In this document: one piece after another, positions 1-7,988 of the stretch
Layout: each line of letters begins with the position of its first letter
Numbering within the stretch: position 1 is the stretch's first letter
The notes under the pieces: model-generated
Told to the model about the DNA's origin: nothing
Database searches by the model: none
Seen by the model: the letters and a program-made list of their open reading frames with translations, nothing else
Made by a program: the position numbers and the translations under genes
DNA from: G963708235 sp963708235
Lineage (GTDB): Bacteria; Actinomycetota; Acidimicrobiia; Spongiisociales; UBA5794
Direction of reading: 5' to 3'
Length of the DNA: 64,000 bases
Assembly: GCA_963708235.1 (NCBI GenBank)
Contig: OY970200.1
Location: forward strand, 1,116,001 to 1,180,000

Positions 1-840
1 GAACGCTCCCGTCAACGATGAATCGTCCCCCGGGTAGACCTGGTCGGCGGCGAGCACGGGGGATCCGAGCACGGCGAGCGCCCCCGAGCTGGTGCAGGGG
101 ACCACCTCGACGAGGTCGATCGCACCACCGTCGAGAGGCCCGATACAGTCACCGGCGACGACGTCACCGATCCGCCGCAACCCGGTGTCGCCTTCTGGGA
201 TCGGATCGGCCGGAACCGGAGCGTCCGGGACCGGGTCGACCGGAACCGAGTCGACCGGAACCGGGGTTGGCTCGGGATCCGTGACCTCCTCGCCGAACCA
301 GATGCCGAGCGCAACCAGCCCGATGAACAGGAACACGGCGGTACGCACCAACCGGCCCACCACCGACGCCGCCCTGCGGGTCGTGCCCGGCTGCTCGCTC
401 CAGGGGTCGGTCCACGTCATCGGTGGTTCCCGATCCCGCGTTGGAGAGGCCGGTACCGGATAGTCGGCCGGGTCACCGGCTCGGCCGGCGGTGGTATCAC
501 GGGCCGGGCCGGGGTAGGCGGTCGACGTCCGACGGGCGGGACCCCGGGAGGGGGTGTGACGAGCGAACTCGGGGACCTCGTCCACGGCCACATCAGGATC
601 GAGACCGGCGAGTTCCTGGATCGAGATGTCCTCGGCAACCTCGCCGAGATCGACCGGCTCGGACACCGGGCCCGACTCCGGATAGCTCACCGACGCCGGG
701 TACATCGCCGGCCCGGCGAAGGGGGAGATATCGGGAGCGGGACGTTCGTCGAGGTGCAGCTCCTCGTGTGCTTGGCGGATCAGGTCGTCGGAAGACGCAT
801 ACGCCCCGTCCGGGGAGAGATACCGCACCCGCCGCACCAT
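1..840 (-). CDS. Membrane-anchored protein with septum-formation-like extracytoplasmic domain (C-terminus cut by window edge)
   Basis: The frame stays open from an ATG at 840 to the left edge, giving 280 residues and no stop. The first ~150 residues are acidic, Pro-rich and probably disordered and cytoplasmic. One membrane segment follows at about residues 161-183 (VRTAVFLFIGLVALGIW), then a linker with PVD/PVP repeats. The visible C-terminal part contains GDC ... VVPC, which resembles the start of the actinobacterial Septum_form family; there the two cysteines normally pair and a PH-x-x-E motif follows. Here SSGAL stands where PHDAE would be expected. The start lies 2 nt after the stop of the SDR gene, so translational coupling is likely. 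The domain assignment is tentative because the rest of the gene is missing. Confidence 0.65.
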   Translation of the reverse strand, partial: MVRRVRYLSPDGAYASSDDLIRQAHEELHLDERPAPDISPFAGPAMYPASVSYPESGPVSEPVDLGEVAEDISIQELAGLDPDVAVDEVPEFARHTPSRGPARRTSTAYPGPARDTTAGRAGDPADYPVPASPTRDREPPMTWTDPWSEQPGTTRRAASVVGRLVRTAVFLFIGLVALGIWFGEEVTDPEPTPVPVDSVPVDPVPDAPVPADPIPEGDTGLRRIGDVVAGDCIGPLDGGAIDLVEVVPCTSSGALAVLGSPVLAADQVYPGDDSSLTGAF

Positions 841-842
841 GC

Positions 843-1577
843 TCAGGCCTGGCCGTAGACCGGGATGGCGGCCCCGCTGATCACCCCGGAGCCGGGACCG
901 GTCAGAAAGTCGATCACGGTGGCGATCTCGGCGGGTTTCGGCCAGTGCACGTAGTCGGCATACGGCAACGTGGCGCGCGTCGCCTGCGTGTCGATCACCG
1001 ACGGGAGCACCGCATTCACGGTCACACCGCTTCCGTCCAACTCGTTGGCGACACTTTTCACCAGCGCCACCACCCCGGCCTTGGCCACGTTGAAGGCGGC
1101 CTGCCCCGTGGGGGTGTCGAAGGCGGCACGACTCCCGACGGCGACCACCCGACCCCATTCGGCGGCGAGCAACGCCGGGATGGCGGATCGGATCGTATAG
1201 AAGGCGGACCGCAGGTTGAGGTCGATCATCCGGTCGAAGCGGACGTCATCGGTCTCGACCACATCGCGACCACCTGCCCATCCCCCCACCAGTGATGCCA
1301 CCACGTTGATCCCGTCGAACTGCTCGACGGCGTCCGCCATCAGCCGGTCGACGGCGGCCGGGTCGGTGCAATCGACACGACGCAGCAACAACCGGTCTTC
1401 GGGAAGGTCGAGGTGCTCCTCGAGGGCGGTGGCCTCTTCGGGTACCAGATAGGTCACCACGAGACGGAACCCTCTCGCCACCAGCAGCGGAGTCAGGGCT
1501 CGGCCCAGACCCCCGGTCCCGCCGGTGACGACGGCGACGGGGTCAGTGGCCAGGGGAGCGGGATCCATGACGACCAC
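843..1577 (-). CDS. Short-chain dehydrogenase/reductase family protein, catalytic Tyr replaced by Phe
   Basis: The 244-residue protein has the classical SDR layout. The Rossmann dinucleotide motif TGGTGGLG is at about residues 18-25, the structural Asn region is near 100-121 (ASLVGG, DLNLRSAF), and the catalytic Ser is S149 in AVGSRAAF. The usual YxxxK motif reads FNVAK: the position of the general-acid Tyr is Phe162, while Lys166 is kept. The length and the C-terminal TGPGSGVISGAAIPVYG are typical of the family. Without the tyrosine, classical hydride-transfer chemistry should be impaired, so the protein may use another mechanism or act as a binding or regulatory homologue. It is co-directional with the LmbE and cofC genes upstream. 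The substrate is unknown. Confidence 0.8.
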   Translation of the reverse strand: MVVMDPAPLATDPVAVVTGGTGGLGRALTPLLVARGFRLVVTYLVPEEATALEEHLDLPEDRLLLRRVDCTDPAAVDRLMADAVEQFDGINVVASLVGGWAGGRDVVETDDVRFDRMIDLNLRSAFYTIRSAIPALLAAEWGRVVAVGSRAAFDTPTGQAAFNVAKAGVVALVKSVANELDGSGVTVNAVLPSVIDTQATRATLPYADYVHWPKPAEIATVIDFLTGPGSGVISGAAIPVYGQA

Positions 1578-1599
1578 CCTAGCGACAGGTCGGGCGACG

Positions 1600-2349
1600 T
1601 CAGGGGGTCAGTCGCTTGAACGCCTCGGCCATTTCCATGTCGACCACCCGCCCCGTCTCCACCGCACGTGACCGGATCCGGTCGGCGAATGCCTGGCGTG
1701 GCGCATCCCCGGTCTCGGCTCCACCCATCGTGGTGGTTCCCTGCGACGAATGGCACAACAAGGCGGCGATCTTGGCGTCGATCGTGGTCGACACCGGTTC
1801 GTAGTGGTCGGGTTCGTCGGCCGAGAACAGCAGCAGCGCCGTCGGTCGGTGGGCGTCGAGACTCTGATCCGGGAAGAAGAGATGGTCGCGCGCCGCCACC
1901 ACCCCGTCGACCGTGCCCCACCCGGCGGCGCGGTGGTCGGGATGGAGCTGATAGCGCATCCACGGATCGTGACCCAGCACCACATCGGGGCGGGTGGTGC
2001 GGATCCATCGACAGAGTTCCTCCCGCAACGCCATGGTCGACTCGAGCTCACCATCGACATGATCGAGATGCACCACCCGGGTGGCGCCGATTGCGGCGGC
2101 GGCCGCCTGCTGCTCGGCTTTGCGCACCACGATCAGGTCTTCGGGGTCGACCTCGGGGTCCCAGGTTCCCTTCGAACCGTCGGTGACCACCAGCATCGTG
2201 ACCTGGCAGCCCGCCCGGGCCCAGCCGGCCAGGGTCGCCCCGGCACCGAACTCGATGTCGTCCGGGTGGGCCCCGATGGCGAGGGCGCGGCCGGGGACCT
2301 CGAGCGGCTTCCGACGGTCGGCATACTCCGGGTGGATGTCGGTGGTCAT
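1600..2349 (-). CDS. PIG-L/LmbE-family Zn-dependent deacetylase
   Basis: The 249-residue protein has both LmbE metal motifs: AHPDDIEFG (His28, Asp31) and LHPDH (His139), which supply the zinc ligands, with Asp30 as the likely general base. The family removes N-acyl groups from GlcNAc-type substrates such as the mycothiol precursor GlcNAc-Ins (MshB) or related glycans. A longer in-frame extension to 2460 exists, but its sequence lies inside the upstream cofC gene, so ATG 2349 (MTTDIHPEYA) is preferred. That start is 10 nt after the cofC stop. The substrate cannot be read from sequence; MshB, BshB-like and antibiotic-type deacetylases share these motifs. Confidence 0.85.
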   Translation of the reverse strand: MTTDIHPEYADRRKPLEVPGRALAIGAHPDDIEFGAGATLAGWARAGCQVTMLVVTDGSKGTWDPEVDPEDLIVVRKAEQQAAAAAIGATRVVHLDHVDGELESTMALREELCRWIRTTRPDVVLGHDPWMRYQLHPDHRAAGWGTVDGVVAARDHLFFPDQSLDAHRPTALLLFSADEPDHYEPVSTTIDAKIAALLCHSSQGTTTMGGAETGDAPRQAFADRIRSRAVETGRVVDMEMAEAFKRLTP

Positions 2350-2359
2350 GCTGGGACGC

Positions 2360-2992
2360 TCACTTCCTGACGCTCCGCACCTTGTGACGGGATGGCGTGC
2401 CGGCCGGGTGGATGACGTCGCCGAGCCATCTCCCGCCGGCGAGCTGTCGGGACACGGCAAGATCCTCCGCGGTGTCGAGATCCAGGGCCAGACCCGGCCG
2501 ACAGATCACCTTGGCCGTCGGCACCGAGGCGAGGTGCCGCTGGAAGCTGCCGGGACCGAAGGAGAAGGACGTCGGTCGGCGGCCACCGATCAACGACGTG
2601 CCGCCGTCGTGGGACGGGGCGAGGATCGCACCTGCGGCGAGTGCCTCCCATGCGACGGTGAGGTCGTCGACGGTGAGCAGGGGAAGGTCGGCATGGAGGA
2701 ACGCCCACGGAGCCTGCCCGGCAGCCCGGACCAGGGCCCGACCGGCGCCGTCGAGACCGCCGCCCGGCTCCTCGGCAACCACCCGCCACCCCCGCCGGCG
2801 TGCCCACCGCATCACCCCGGGATCACCGGTGACGACGGCGGGAATGGCGCCGGTGGCCTGGACGGTGGCGACGGTGCGGGCGGCGATTCCCTGGCCGAGC
2901 CTTCGCCGTTCCCGGGTGTTCAACACGGGGGACAGCCGGGCCTTGGCCACCCCGAACGGCTTGATGGGCACTCCCACCAGGAGGGGGCTCAC
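2360..2992 (-). CDS. fbiD: Coenzyme F420 biosynthesis guanylyltransferase (CofC/FbiD)
   Basis: The 210-residue protein matches the CofC/FbiD family. The N-terminal nucleotide-binding stretch contains VPIKPFGVAKARLSPVL (the K-x-x-x-x-AKxRL pattern), then HADLPLL (metal-binding DLPLL), then SFGPGSFQRHL and LALDLDTAEDL towards the C-terminus. The family condenses GTP with 2-phospholactate or, in actinobacteria, phosphoenolpyruvate, making the activated donor for F420. The start is GTG 2992; a ten-codon upstream frame ends on it with a GTGA overlap. The divergent neighbour is pyruvate kinase, which consumes PEP, the likely FbiD substrate; this may be coincidence. An F420-dependent LLM oxidoreductase at 55171 fits F420 use. 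Confidence 0.85.
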   Translation of the reverse strand: MSPLLVGVPIKPFGVAKARLSPVLNTRERRRLGQGIAARTVATVQATGAIPAVVTGDPGVMRWARRRGWRVVAEEPGGGLDGAGRALVRAAGQAPWAFLHADLPLLTVDDLTVAWEALAAGAILAPSHDGGTSLIGGRRPTSFSFGPGSFQRHLASVPTAKVICRPGLALDLDTAEDLAVSRQLAGGRWLGDVIHPAGTPSRHKVRSVRK

Positions 2993-3021
2993 CGGGCGGC
3001 AGCGGGGACGGAACGCATCAT
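2989..3021 (-). other. Possible 10-codon upstream ORF coupled to fbiD
   Basis: Reading leftwards, ATG at 3021 opens MMRSVPAAAR and stops at TGA 2991-2989, overlapping the GTG start of fbiD as GTGA. A TAACCT -10-like hexamer (3037-3032) lies 10 nt before the ATG. This could be a leader ORF that delivers ribosomes to fbiD, or chance. No ribosome-binding site is evident for either start. Confidence 0.3.
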
Positions 3022-3057
3022 GGTGCTGGCGAGGTTACCGGTCCGCCGGTGACCATC

Positions 3058-3063
3058 TAAGCT
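3058..3063 (+). promoter_or_regulatory. TAAGCT -10 element for pyk, leaderless spacing
   Basis: TAAGCT ends 7 nt before the GTG start of pyk. That places the expected transcription start on or next to the start codon. No Shine-Dalgarno sequence is present in the 7-nt gap. No convincing -35 box was seen. Confidence 0.45.
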
Positions 3064-3070
3064 CGTAGCT

Positions 3071-4504
3071 GTGAAGCGCAAGACCAAGATCATCGCCACG
3101 CTCGGGCCTGCCGTCCAGAATTACGAGGCGGTCCGCGAGCTCGTCATCGCCGGGATGAACGTGGCTCGCCTCAACTTCTCCCACGGCGACTACGAGACCC
3201 ATGACATGTTCGTCAACTGGGTCCGGCGGGCCAGTGACGAGTTGGAGACCGCCGTTGCGGTGCTCCAGGACATCCAGGGTCCCCGGATTCGGGTCGGCAC
3301 CTTCCCGCAGGGTCGGGTGCACCTCGCCGCCGGTACCGATGTGGTGCTGCTCCCCGGCGAGGGCGAAGGCTCCGCCGAGCGGGTCTACATCAAACACCTC
3401 GCCGACGCCGATCTCTCCGCCGGGGCGCCCGTGATGATGTCGGACGGACTGGTCGCCCTCGAGGTGCTCAGCCGTCGCGGCGCCGAGGTCATCGTTCGGG
3501 TTCTCGAAGGCGGAGATCTGAGCGATCACAAGGGTGTCGCTTTTCCCGGGACGCCGATCGGGATCCCGGCGGTGACCCCCAAGGACGAGGACGACCTGGC
3601 GTTCGGAGCCACCCTGGGCGTCGACCTGGTCGCCGCCTCGTTCGTGTCGTCGGGCGCCGACATCCGGCGCATCAAGAAGCTTGCCCCCGGCATCCCCGTC
3701 ATCGCCAAGATCGAGAGTGCCGTCGGCTACGGCAACCTGGATGACATCCTCGAAGAGGCGCACGGGACGATGGTGGCCCGCGGGGACCTCGGTGTCGAGC
3801 TGTCGCTGGAGAGCGTGCCTCGGGCCCAGAAGGACATCCTGGCGCGCACCAACACCCGCGCCCGGGTGTCGATCACCGCCACAGAGATGCTCGAGTCGAT
3901 GACCCACTCACCGCGACCCACCCGTGCCGAGGTGACCGATGTCTCCAGCGCCATCCTCGACGGGACCGATGCGGTGATGCTCTCCGCCGAGACCGCCGTC
4001 GGTGACTATCCGATTCGGGCGGTGGAGATGATGGACCGCATCTGTCGCGAGGTCGAACAGAGCCCGGACTACGGCCGGGGGCCCGAGATCCACTTCCTCG
4101 AAGATCGCGCCAAGTTCGCCTCCGCCACCGCCCAGGCGTGTGTCGACGCCGCCTCCAACCTCGGTCTCGGCGCCATCGTCGCCTTCACCGAGAGTGGTTC
4201 CACCGCCCGGTTGATCTCGAAGTACCGACCCCGCGCCGACATCTTCGCCTACACCCCTCACGAGCGGACCTACCGCCGCATGGCGCTCTACGCCGGGGTG
4301 ACTCCGCTGCCCTTCCACCCCGTGGAGTCGACCGACGAGATGCTCCAGTATGCCGAGCAGAATCTGCTCGCCTCCGGGATCGTCAAGCCGGGCGACGGTG
4401 TGGTGATGGCGGCGGGAATCCCGCCCAACCAGAGCGCCTCCACCAACCTGATGAAGCTGCACTCGATCGGCGAGTCCACCCTCGGGATCCCCGGCGGGGA
4501 TTGA
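3071..4504 (+). CDS. pyk: Pyruvate kinase
   Basis: The 477-residue enzyme transfers phosphate from PEP to ADP at the end of glycolysis. The N-terminal barrel strand KTKIIATLGPA and the NFSHG motif (Arg-Leu-Asn-Phe-Ser-His) are present. The catalytic Lys is in VIAKIESAVGYGN (about residue 213), and the metal-binding ARGDLGVEL follows at about 236-244. The signature ESMTHSPRPTRAEV precedes DGTDAVMLSAETAVG. The B domain and the C-terminal allosteric domain (ATAQACVDAAS onwards, FTESGSTARLISKYRP) are complete, so the length is normal. Translation starts at GTG 3071, immediately after a -10-like TAAGCT, which suggests a leaderless mRNA. The gene is divergent from fbiD across about 78 nt. Confidence 0.97.
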   Translation: MKRKTKIIATLGPAVQNYEAVRELVIAGMNVARLNFSHGDYETHDMFVNWVRRASDELETAVAVLQDIQGPRIRVGTFPQGRVHLAAGTDVVLLPGEGEGSAERVYIKHLADADLSAGAPVMMSDGLVALEVLSRRGAEVIVRVLEGGDLSDHKGVAFPGTPIGIPAVTPKDEDDLAFGATLGVDLVAASFVSSGADIRRIKKLAPGIPVIAKIESAVGYGNLDDILEEAHGTMVARGDLGVELSLESVPRAQKDILARTNTRARVSITATEMLESMTHSPRPTRAEVTDVSSAILDGTDAVMLSAETAVGDYPIRAVEMMDRICREVEQSPDYGRGPEIHFLEDRAKFASATAQACVDAASNLGLGAIVAFTESGSTARLISKYRPRADIFAYTPHERTYRRMALYAGVTPLPFHPVESTDEMLQYAEQNLLASGIVKPGDGVVMAAGIPPNQSASTNLMKLHSIGESTLGIPGGD

Positions 4505-4578
4505 GCCCGGTCGGCGCAACCGATCCGGGGCCCGGCGTCGTTTACCATGGCGCCACATTCTCGAGGAGGTTTCAGCAG

Positions 4579-4875
4579 ATGGGTCAGCCGATCGAAGTCG
4601 TCGGGGTCACACAACTCGATGACGTGGCGATGTTCGACACCGATCGCAGCATCACCGGTCAGGACGGCCGCGGCTATGGCACCTCCGAGGAAGCGGCCGC
4701 CGAGGACCTCTTCCCGGCACATCTCGCCGGGCGGATCTTCGAAGGGGTCTCCGGGGTCGATCACGTGTTCATCGCCTCGAACCAGGTGGTGATCCGCCGA
4801 CCCGGCGGTTGGGACGACTCCGGGACCGATGCGGCCCGCCGCATCATCACCGACTTCTTCCTCTTCTACGACTGA
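4579..4875 (+). CDS. Stand-alone Nfu/NifU N-terminal (Nfu_N) domain protein
   Basis: The 98-residue protein resembles the Nfu_N scaffold domain, with LFPAHLAGRIFEGVSGV followed by DHVFIASNQVVIRR and a Trp-containing end (GGWDDS). In full-length Nfu proteins this domain precedes a CxxC NifU domain that carries the Fe-S cluster; here the protein ends at the Nfu_N domain and has no cysteine at all. A role beside an Fe-S carrier, rather than as one, is inferred. ATG 4579 is chosen because GAGGAGGT (4563-4570) is a strong ribosome-binding site. A TTTACCAT -10-like element sits at about 4541-4548. The gene follows pyk by 74 nt. Confidence 0.7.
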   Translation: MGQPIEVVGVTQLDDVAMFDTDRSITGQDGRGYGTSEEAAAEDLFPAHLAGRIFEGVSGVDHVFIASNQVVIRRPGGWDDSGTDAARRIITDFFLFYD

Positions 4876-4936
4876 GCCGGTTCTTCTCCCGGGGCCGGGA
4901 CCTGCCCCCGGATTCGACGACCGGCGGACATCGGGT

Positions 4937-6973
4937 TCAGCCCGGCGGGACCGTGGTGTCGGGTGGCGACGTCGTCGTCGTGGGGGGAGGTGCGGTGGTC
5001 GTCGGTGCGGTGAAGCGTCCGATGGTGACGGTGATCGTGCCTCCCGGTCCGGCATAGGTCCCGGCGGCCGTGGATTGACTCTGGATCAGTCCGTCCTGCC
5101 CGGAGCTGCTCACCGACACGGCACCGCCGTCACCGATCCCGAAACCTGCTTCGCTGAGTCTCTCGGTCGCCGCTGCATACGACAGCCCGACCACGTTGGG
5201 GACGATCTTGGGGCACCCCTGCGACGAGCCCTCGACCAGACAGGGGTGGGATCGGACGATCCGGGGTTGCGCCTGGTAGCGGTGGGTCCATGTCTCGGAC
5301 GACTCGGTTCCGTCGGCGTGGGTCATGATCCGGGTGACGTCGACCGTCCACCCCTGGGTTCCGGCGTTGACCACGGTCTCGCCGGTGGGCGGGAGGCTGG
5401 AGTCGGTTTCGTGGGTCACCTTGGGTTCGGTGATGTCGTAGCGCTCCGACCGTTCCGCCTCGCATTCGCGGCCACCGTTGTTGCCGTAGAACGTCACCGA
5501 GACCGCCGTCGAGCTGGCATAGGACTTGATGATGATCACCGCATCGGAGTCGTTGCGGAACTTGAGATCCGGGTAGGTCCACGAGATCGTCGCCTCGCGA
5601 CCCTCCGGATACCGCGGGAAGTAGTAGCTGTGAGGCTGGTGGGCCACGATCTCGTAGCAGCTGAAGAAGATGGTGTTGAACATGGTGGTGGCGAATTGAC
5701 TCACCCCGCCACCCACCTCGTCGACGAACTCCCCGGCGAGGATCTGCGGCGCCGCCACGTACCCCTTCTCCTCGGTCCGGGGTCCGACATGTTCGTTGAG
5801 CGAGAATGTCTCCCCGGGCCACACCACGGCGCCGTCCACGTCCTGGGCGATCTGCTGGATGTTGGTCACCCTCGCTTCACCCGGGGGGAACTCGGTGGTG
5901 TAGGAGGACACCCGGCGGATCGGTCCCATCGCCCGGGCCTCCTCGGTGGTGAAGGAGGGTTGCTCGCCCAGCCGGAACGGGAAGAGCCCCCGATCCGGCC
6001 CGGCGGCGATCGGGATCAGCTCGGTGGCGACCAGATCGAGGTCGAGCCGGGTCTCGGGCCGGGAAGGCGACACCGTCACCACCTCGTTGGAGCCGATCCG
6101 GAACTGGGCATTGCGTGCCGGGAACTCGATCTCGCCGCGCATCGGTTCCAGCACCGCCCCCAGCACATCCGGGTCGAACATCAACTCGATCGCCGGTTCC
6201 GGCTCGGTGACCACCCGCGAGAACAACGCATCGGCCAAGGTCTGCTGGGGGATCTCGATGGAGAGCTCCGGATCGGCGGAGTTCAGCGTCACCGGTCCGT
6301 CGATCAGCCGGGCAGCGTGCTCGACCGCCGCATCGACGTCGGCATCCGTGACCATCGGGATCAGTTCCTCGGTGGGAAGCTCAGTGGGTTCCCGCTCGGC
6401 GACCACCAGCGATGCGCCGACCAGATCCACCGCGGGGTCGCGGGCGATGCCTTCGCCCGCCACCGGGTAGTCCGGGGTCGCCACGCCATCCACCACGCTG
6501 ACGCCGCCTTCGTACGCCGGGTTGCCGATCGCCGACGATTCCCAGGTGCGAAGTACCCCTTCCAGGGCCTGCTCGTCGAACGTGATCTCGGTGGGGACGA
6601 CCTTGGGTCGGGAGAACGACCGGACCCAGTCGGCGAACTGGTCGAAGAAACCTCCGTTGCGCCGGGCCTCGAAGGCGGTGGCCACGGCGGCATCGACATC
6701 GAAATCGAGCCCGACCACCCGCGGGTCGAGATTGAAGTCGCGCCCCTTGACGGTGAACGGCGCCGGCGTCTCGCGCAGGGCGGTGCGGTGGGCGGTGAGC
6801 GTCTCCGTGGCGTCTTCGAGCCCGAGTCCTCCGATGGCGATTCCGGCGGCGGTGACGTTGGGGGCAATCTCGCCCTCATTGAGGGCGCGCGCAATCGTAA
6901 AGACGGCGAGCGGGAACACGATGGCCACCGCAAGGACCGCCCCGAAGAGGGCGAGTCGGAAATTGCCTTGCAT
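4937..6973 (-). CDS. VanW-family envelope protein with peptidoglycan-binding-like repeats and a PASTA domain
   Basis: The 678-residue protein has an N-terminal signal-anchor (about residues 7-30). Repeated domains of the YoaR/PG_binding_4 type follow up to about residue 370. A VanW domain comes next; its hallmarks here are WPGETFSLNEHVGPRT, GGGVSQFATTMFNTIFF and an H-Q-x-H-x-Y-Y-F-P-R-Y stretch. Near the C-terminus is one PASTA-like module (VPNVVGLSYAAATERLSEAG), then a Thr/Pro tail. PASTA modules bind muropeptides or crosslinked peptidoglycan, and VanW proteins are envelope proteins of unclear chemistry, so cell-wall interaction is likely. The gene is convergent with the Nfu_N gene and divergent from mca. 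A CCGTTTACACTC 12-mer lies upstream (7027-7016). Confidence 0.88.
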   Translation of the reverse strand: MQGNFRLALFGAVLAVAIVFPLAVFTIARALNEGEIAPNVTAAGIAIGGLGLEDATETLTAHRTALRETPAPFTVKGRDFNLDPRVVGLDFDVDAAVATAFEARRNGGFFDQFADWVRSFSRPKVVPTEITFDEQALEGVLRTWESSAIGNPAYEGGVSVVDGVATPDYPVAGEGIARDPAVDLVGASLVVAEREPTELPTEELIPMVTDADVDAAVEHAARLIDGPVTLNSADPELSIEIPQQTLADALFSRVVTEPEPAIELMFDPDVLGAVLEPMRGEIEFPARNAQFRIGSNEVVTVSPSRPETRLDLDLVATELIPIAAGPDRGLFPFRLGEQPSFTTEEARAMGPIRRVSSYTTEFPPGEARVTNIQQIAQDVDGAVVWPGETFSLNEHVGPRTEEKGYVAAPQILAGEFVDEVGGGVSQFATTMFNTIFFSCYEIVAHQPHSYYFPRYPEGREATISWTYPDLKFRNDSDAVIIIKSYASSTAVSVTFYGNNGGRECEAERSERYDITEPKVTHETDSSLPPTGETVVNAGTQGWTVDVTRIMTHADGTESSETWTHRYQAQPRIVRSHPCLVEGSSQGCPKIVPNVVGLSYAAATERLSEAGFGIGDGGAVSVSSSGQDGLIQSQSTAAGTYAGPGGTITVTIGRFTAPTTTAPPPTTTTSPPDTTVPPG

Positions 6974-7145
6974 ACGAACTCGAAACGGAGAAATAGAACG
7001 GTCCCGGCCCGCATGGAGTGTAAACGGTCGGCGATATTGAGAGGTCTATCCCCCGTGGCGAATTCTGGGAACCCGTCGGGAGGCCCGGACAACCGGTGGC
7101 GGTGATGCGATGACTGCCCGTGACGATGCCATACTTGCCCCCGAC

Positions 7146-7988
7146 ATGCCCACCCTGCTCGCCCTTCACGCACACCCTGACGACGAGAGCTCGAAAGGCG
7201 CCGCCACGGTCGCCCGCTACGTCGCGTCAGGCGTCCATGCGGTGCTGGTCACCGCCACCGGCGGTGAAGCCGGCGACATCCTCAATCCGGCAATGGATCG
7301 ACCGGAGGTCAAAGCCGACCTGGCCGAGTACCGCCGCAAGGAACTGGCCGAGGCCGCCGCCATCATCGGGTTCCACGAGGTCGTAGAGCTCGGATACCGC
7401 GATTCGGGAATGCCCGGCACCGAGGAGAACCTCCATGGCGAGGCCTTCGTCAATGCCCCGTTCGAGGAGGTTCTGGAGCGGACCGTCGAGATCATCCGCC
7501 GCACCCGCCCCGAGGTCGTCCTCGGCTACGACGATCATGAGCGCTACCCCCATCCGGACCACCTCCTGGTGCATCGGTTGGCGATCGAAGCCTTCGATGC
7601 CGCCGCCGACCCGGAGCGTTTCCCTGCGGCGGGTGCACCGTGGGCGACCCGGCGGCTCTTCGCCCCGGTGTTCACCATGCGACGGATCTTGGCGCTCCAC
7701 AAGGCATCCCTGGAGATGGGTCTCGAGTCGCCATTCGCCAAGTGGATCGAATCCCTGGAAGGCGCCACCGACGACGGGAAGCGGATCCACTCCGTCGAGG
7801 TGAGTGCCACGCTCGAGATCGGACGGGAGGCGCTGCGCGCCCACCGCACCCAGGTCGACCCCGACGGATTCTGGTTCGCCATCCCCACCGCGGTGGTGGC
7901 CGACGTCTATCCGTACGAAGACTTCGAGCTGCTGCGGTGGCGAGATCCCCTGCCCGACCATGCCGACGACCTCTTCTTCGGATTGTGA
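7146..7988 (+). CDS. mca: Mycothiol S-conjugate amidase
   Basis: The protein (280 residues from ATG 7146) belongs to the LmbE superfamily and matches Mca. The N-terminus HAHPDDESSKGAAT holds zinc ligands His10 and Asp13, and PHPDH gives the third ligand, His139. Mca cleaves the amide of mycothiol-toxin adducts, releasing a mercapturic acid. Its presence implies mycothiol as the cellular thiol. An upstream in-frame ATG at 7110 would add 12 residues; 7146 is preferred because the family starts a few residues before HAHPDDESS and a CATACT -10-like box lies 10 nt upstream. The next gene overlaps its stop as GTGA. Confidence 0.9.
   Translation: MPTLLALHAHPDDESSKGAATVARYVASGVHAVLVTATGGEAGDILNPAMDRPEVKADLAEYRRKELAEAAAIIGFHEVVELGYRDSGMPGTEENLHGEAFVNAPFEEVLERTVEIIRRTRPEVVLGYDDHERYPHPDHLLVHRLAIEAFDAAADPERFPAAGAPWATRRLFAPVFTMRRILALHKASLEMGLESPFAKWIESLEGATDDGKRIHSVEVSATLEIGREALRAHRTQVDPDGFWFAIPTAVVADVYPYEDFELLRWRDPLPDHADDLFFGL

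Noticed and set aside
4876..4936. CCGGGG/CCCCGG hairpin between the Nfu_N and VanW genes as a terminator
   Set aside because: Only six base pairs and no T-run; too weak to support in such GC-rich DNA.
4829..7105. Open frame of 758 codons on the plus strand
   Set aside because: Antisense of the VanW gene; the plus-strand translation is Gly/Asp/Arg-rich low complexity caused by high third-position GC.
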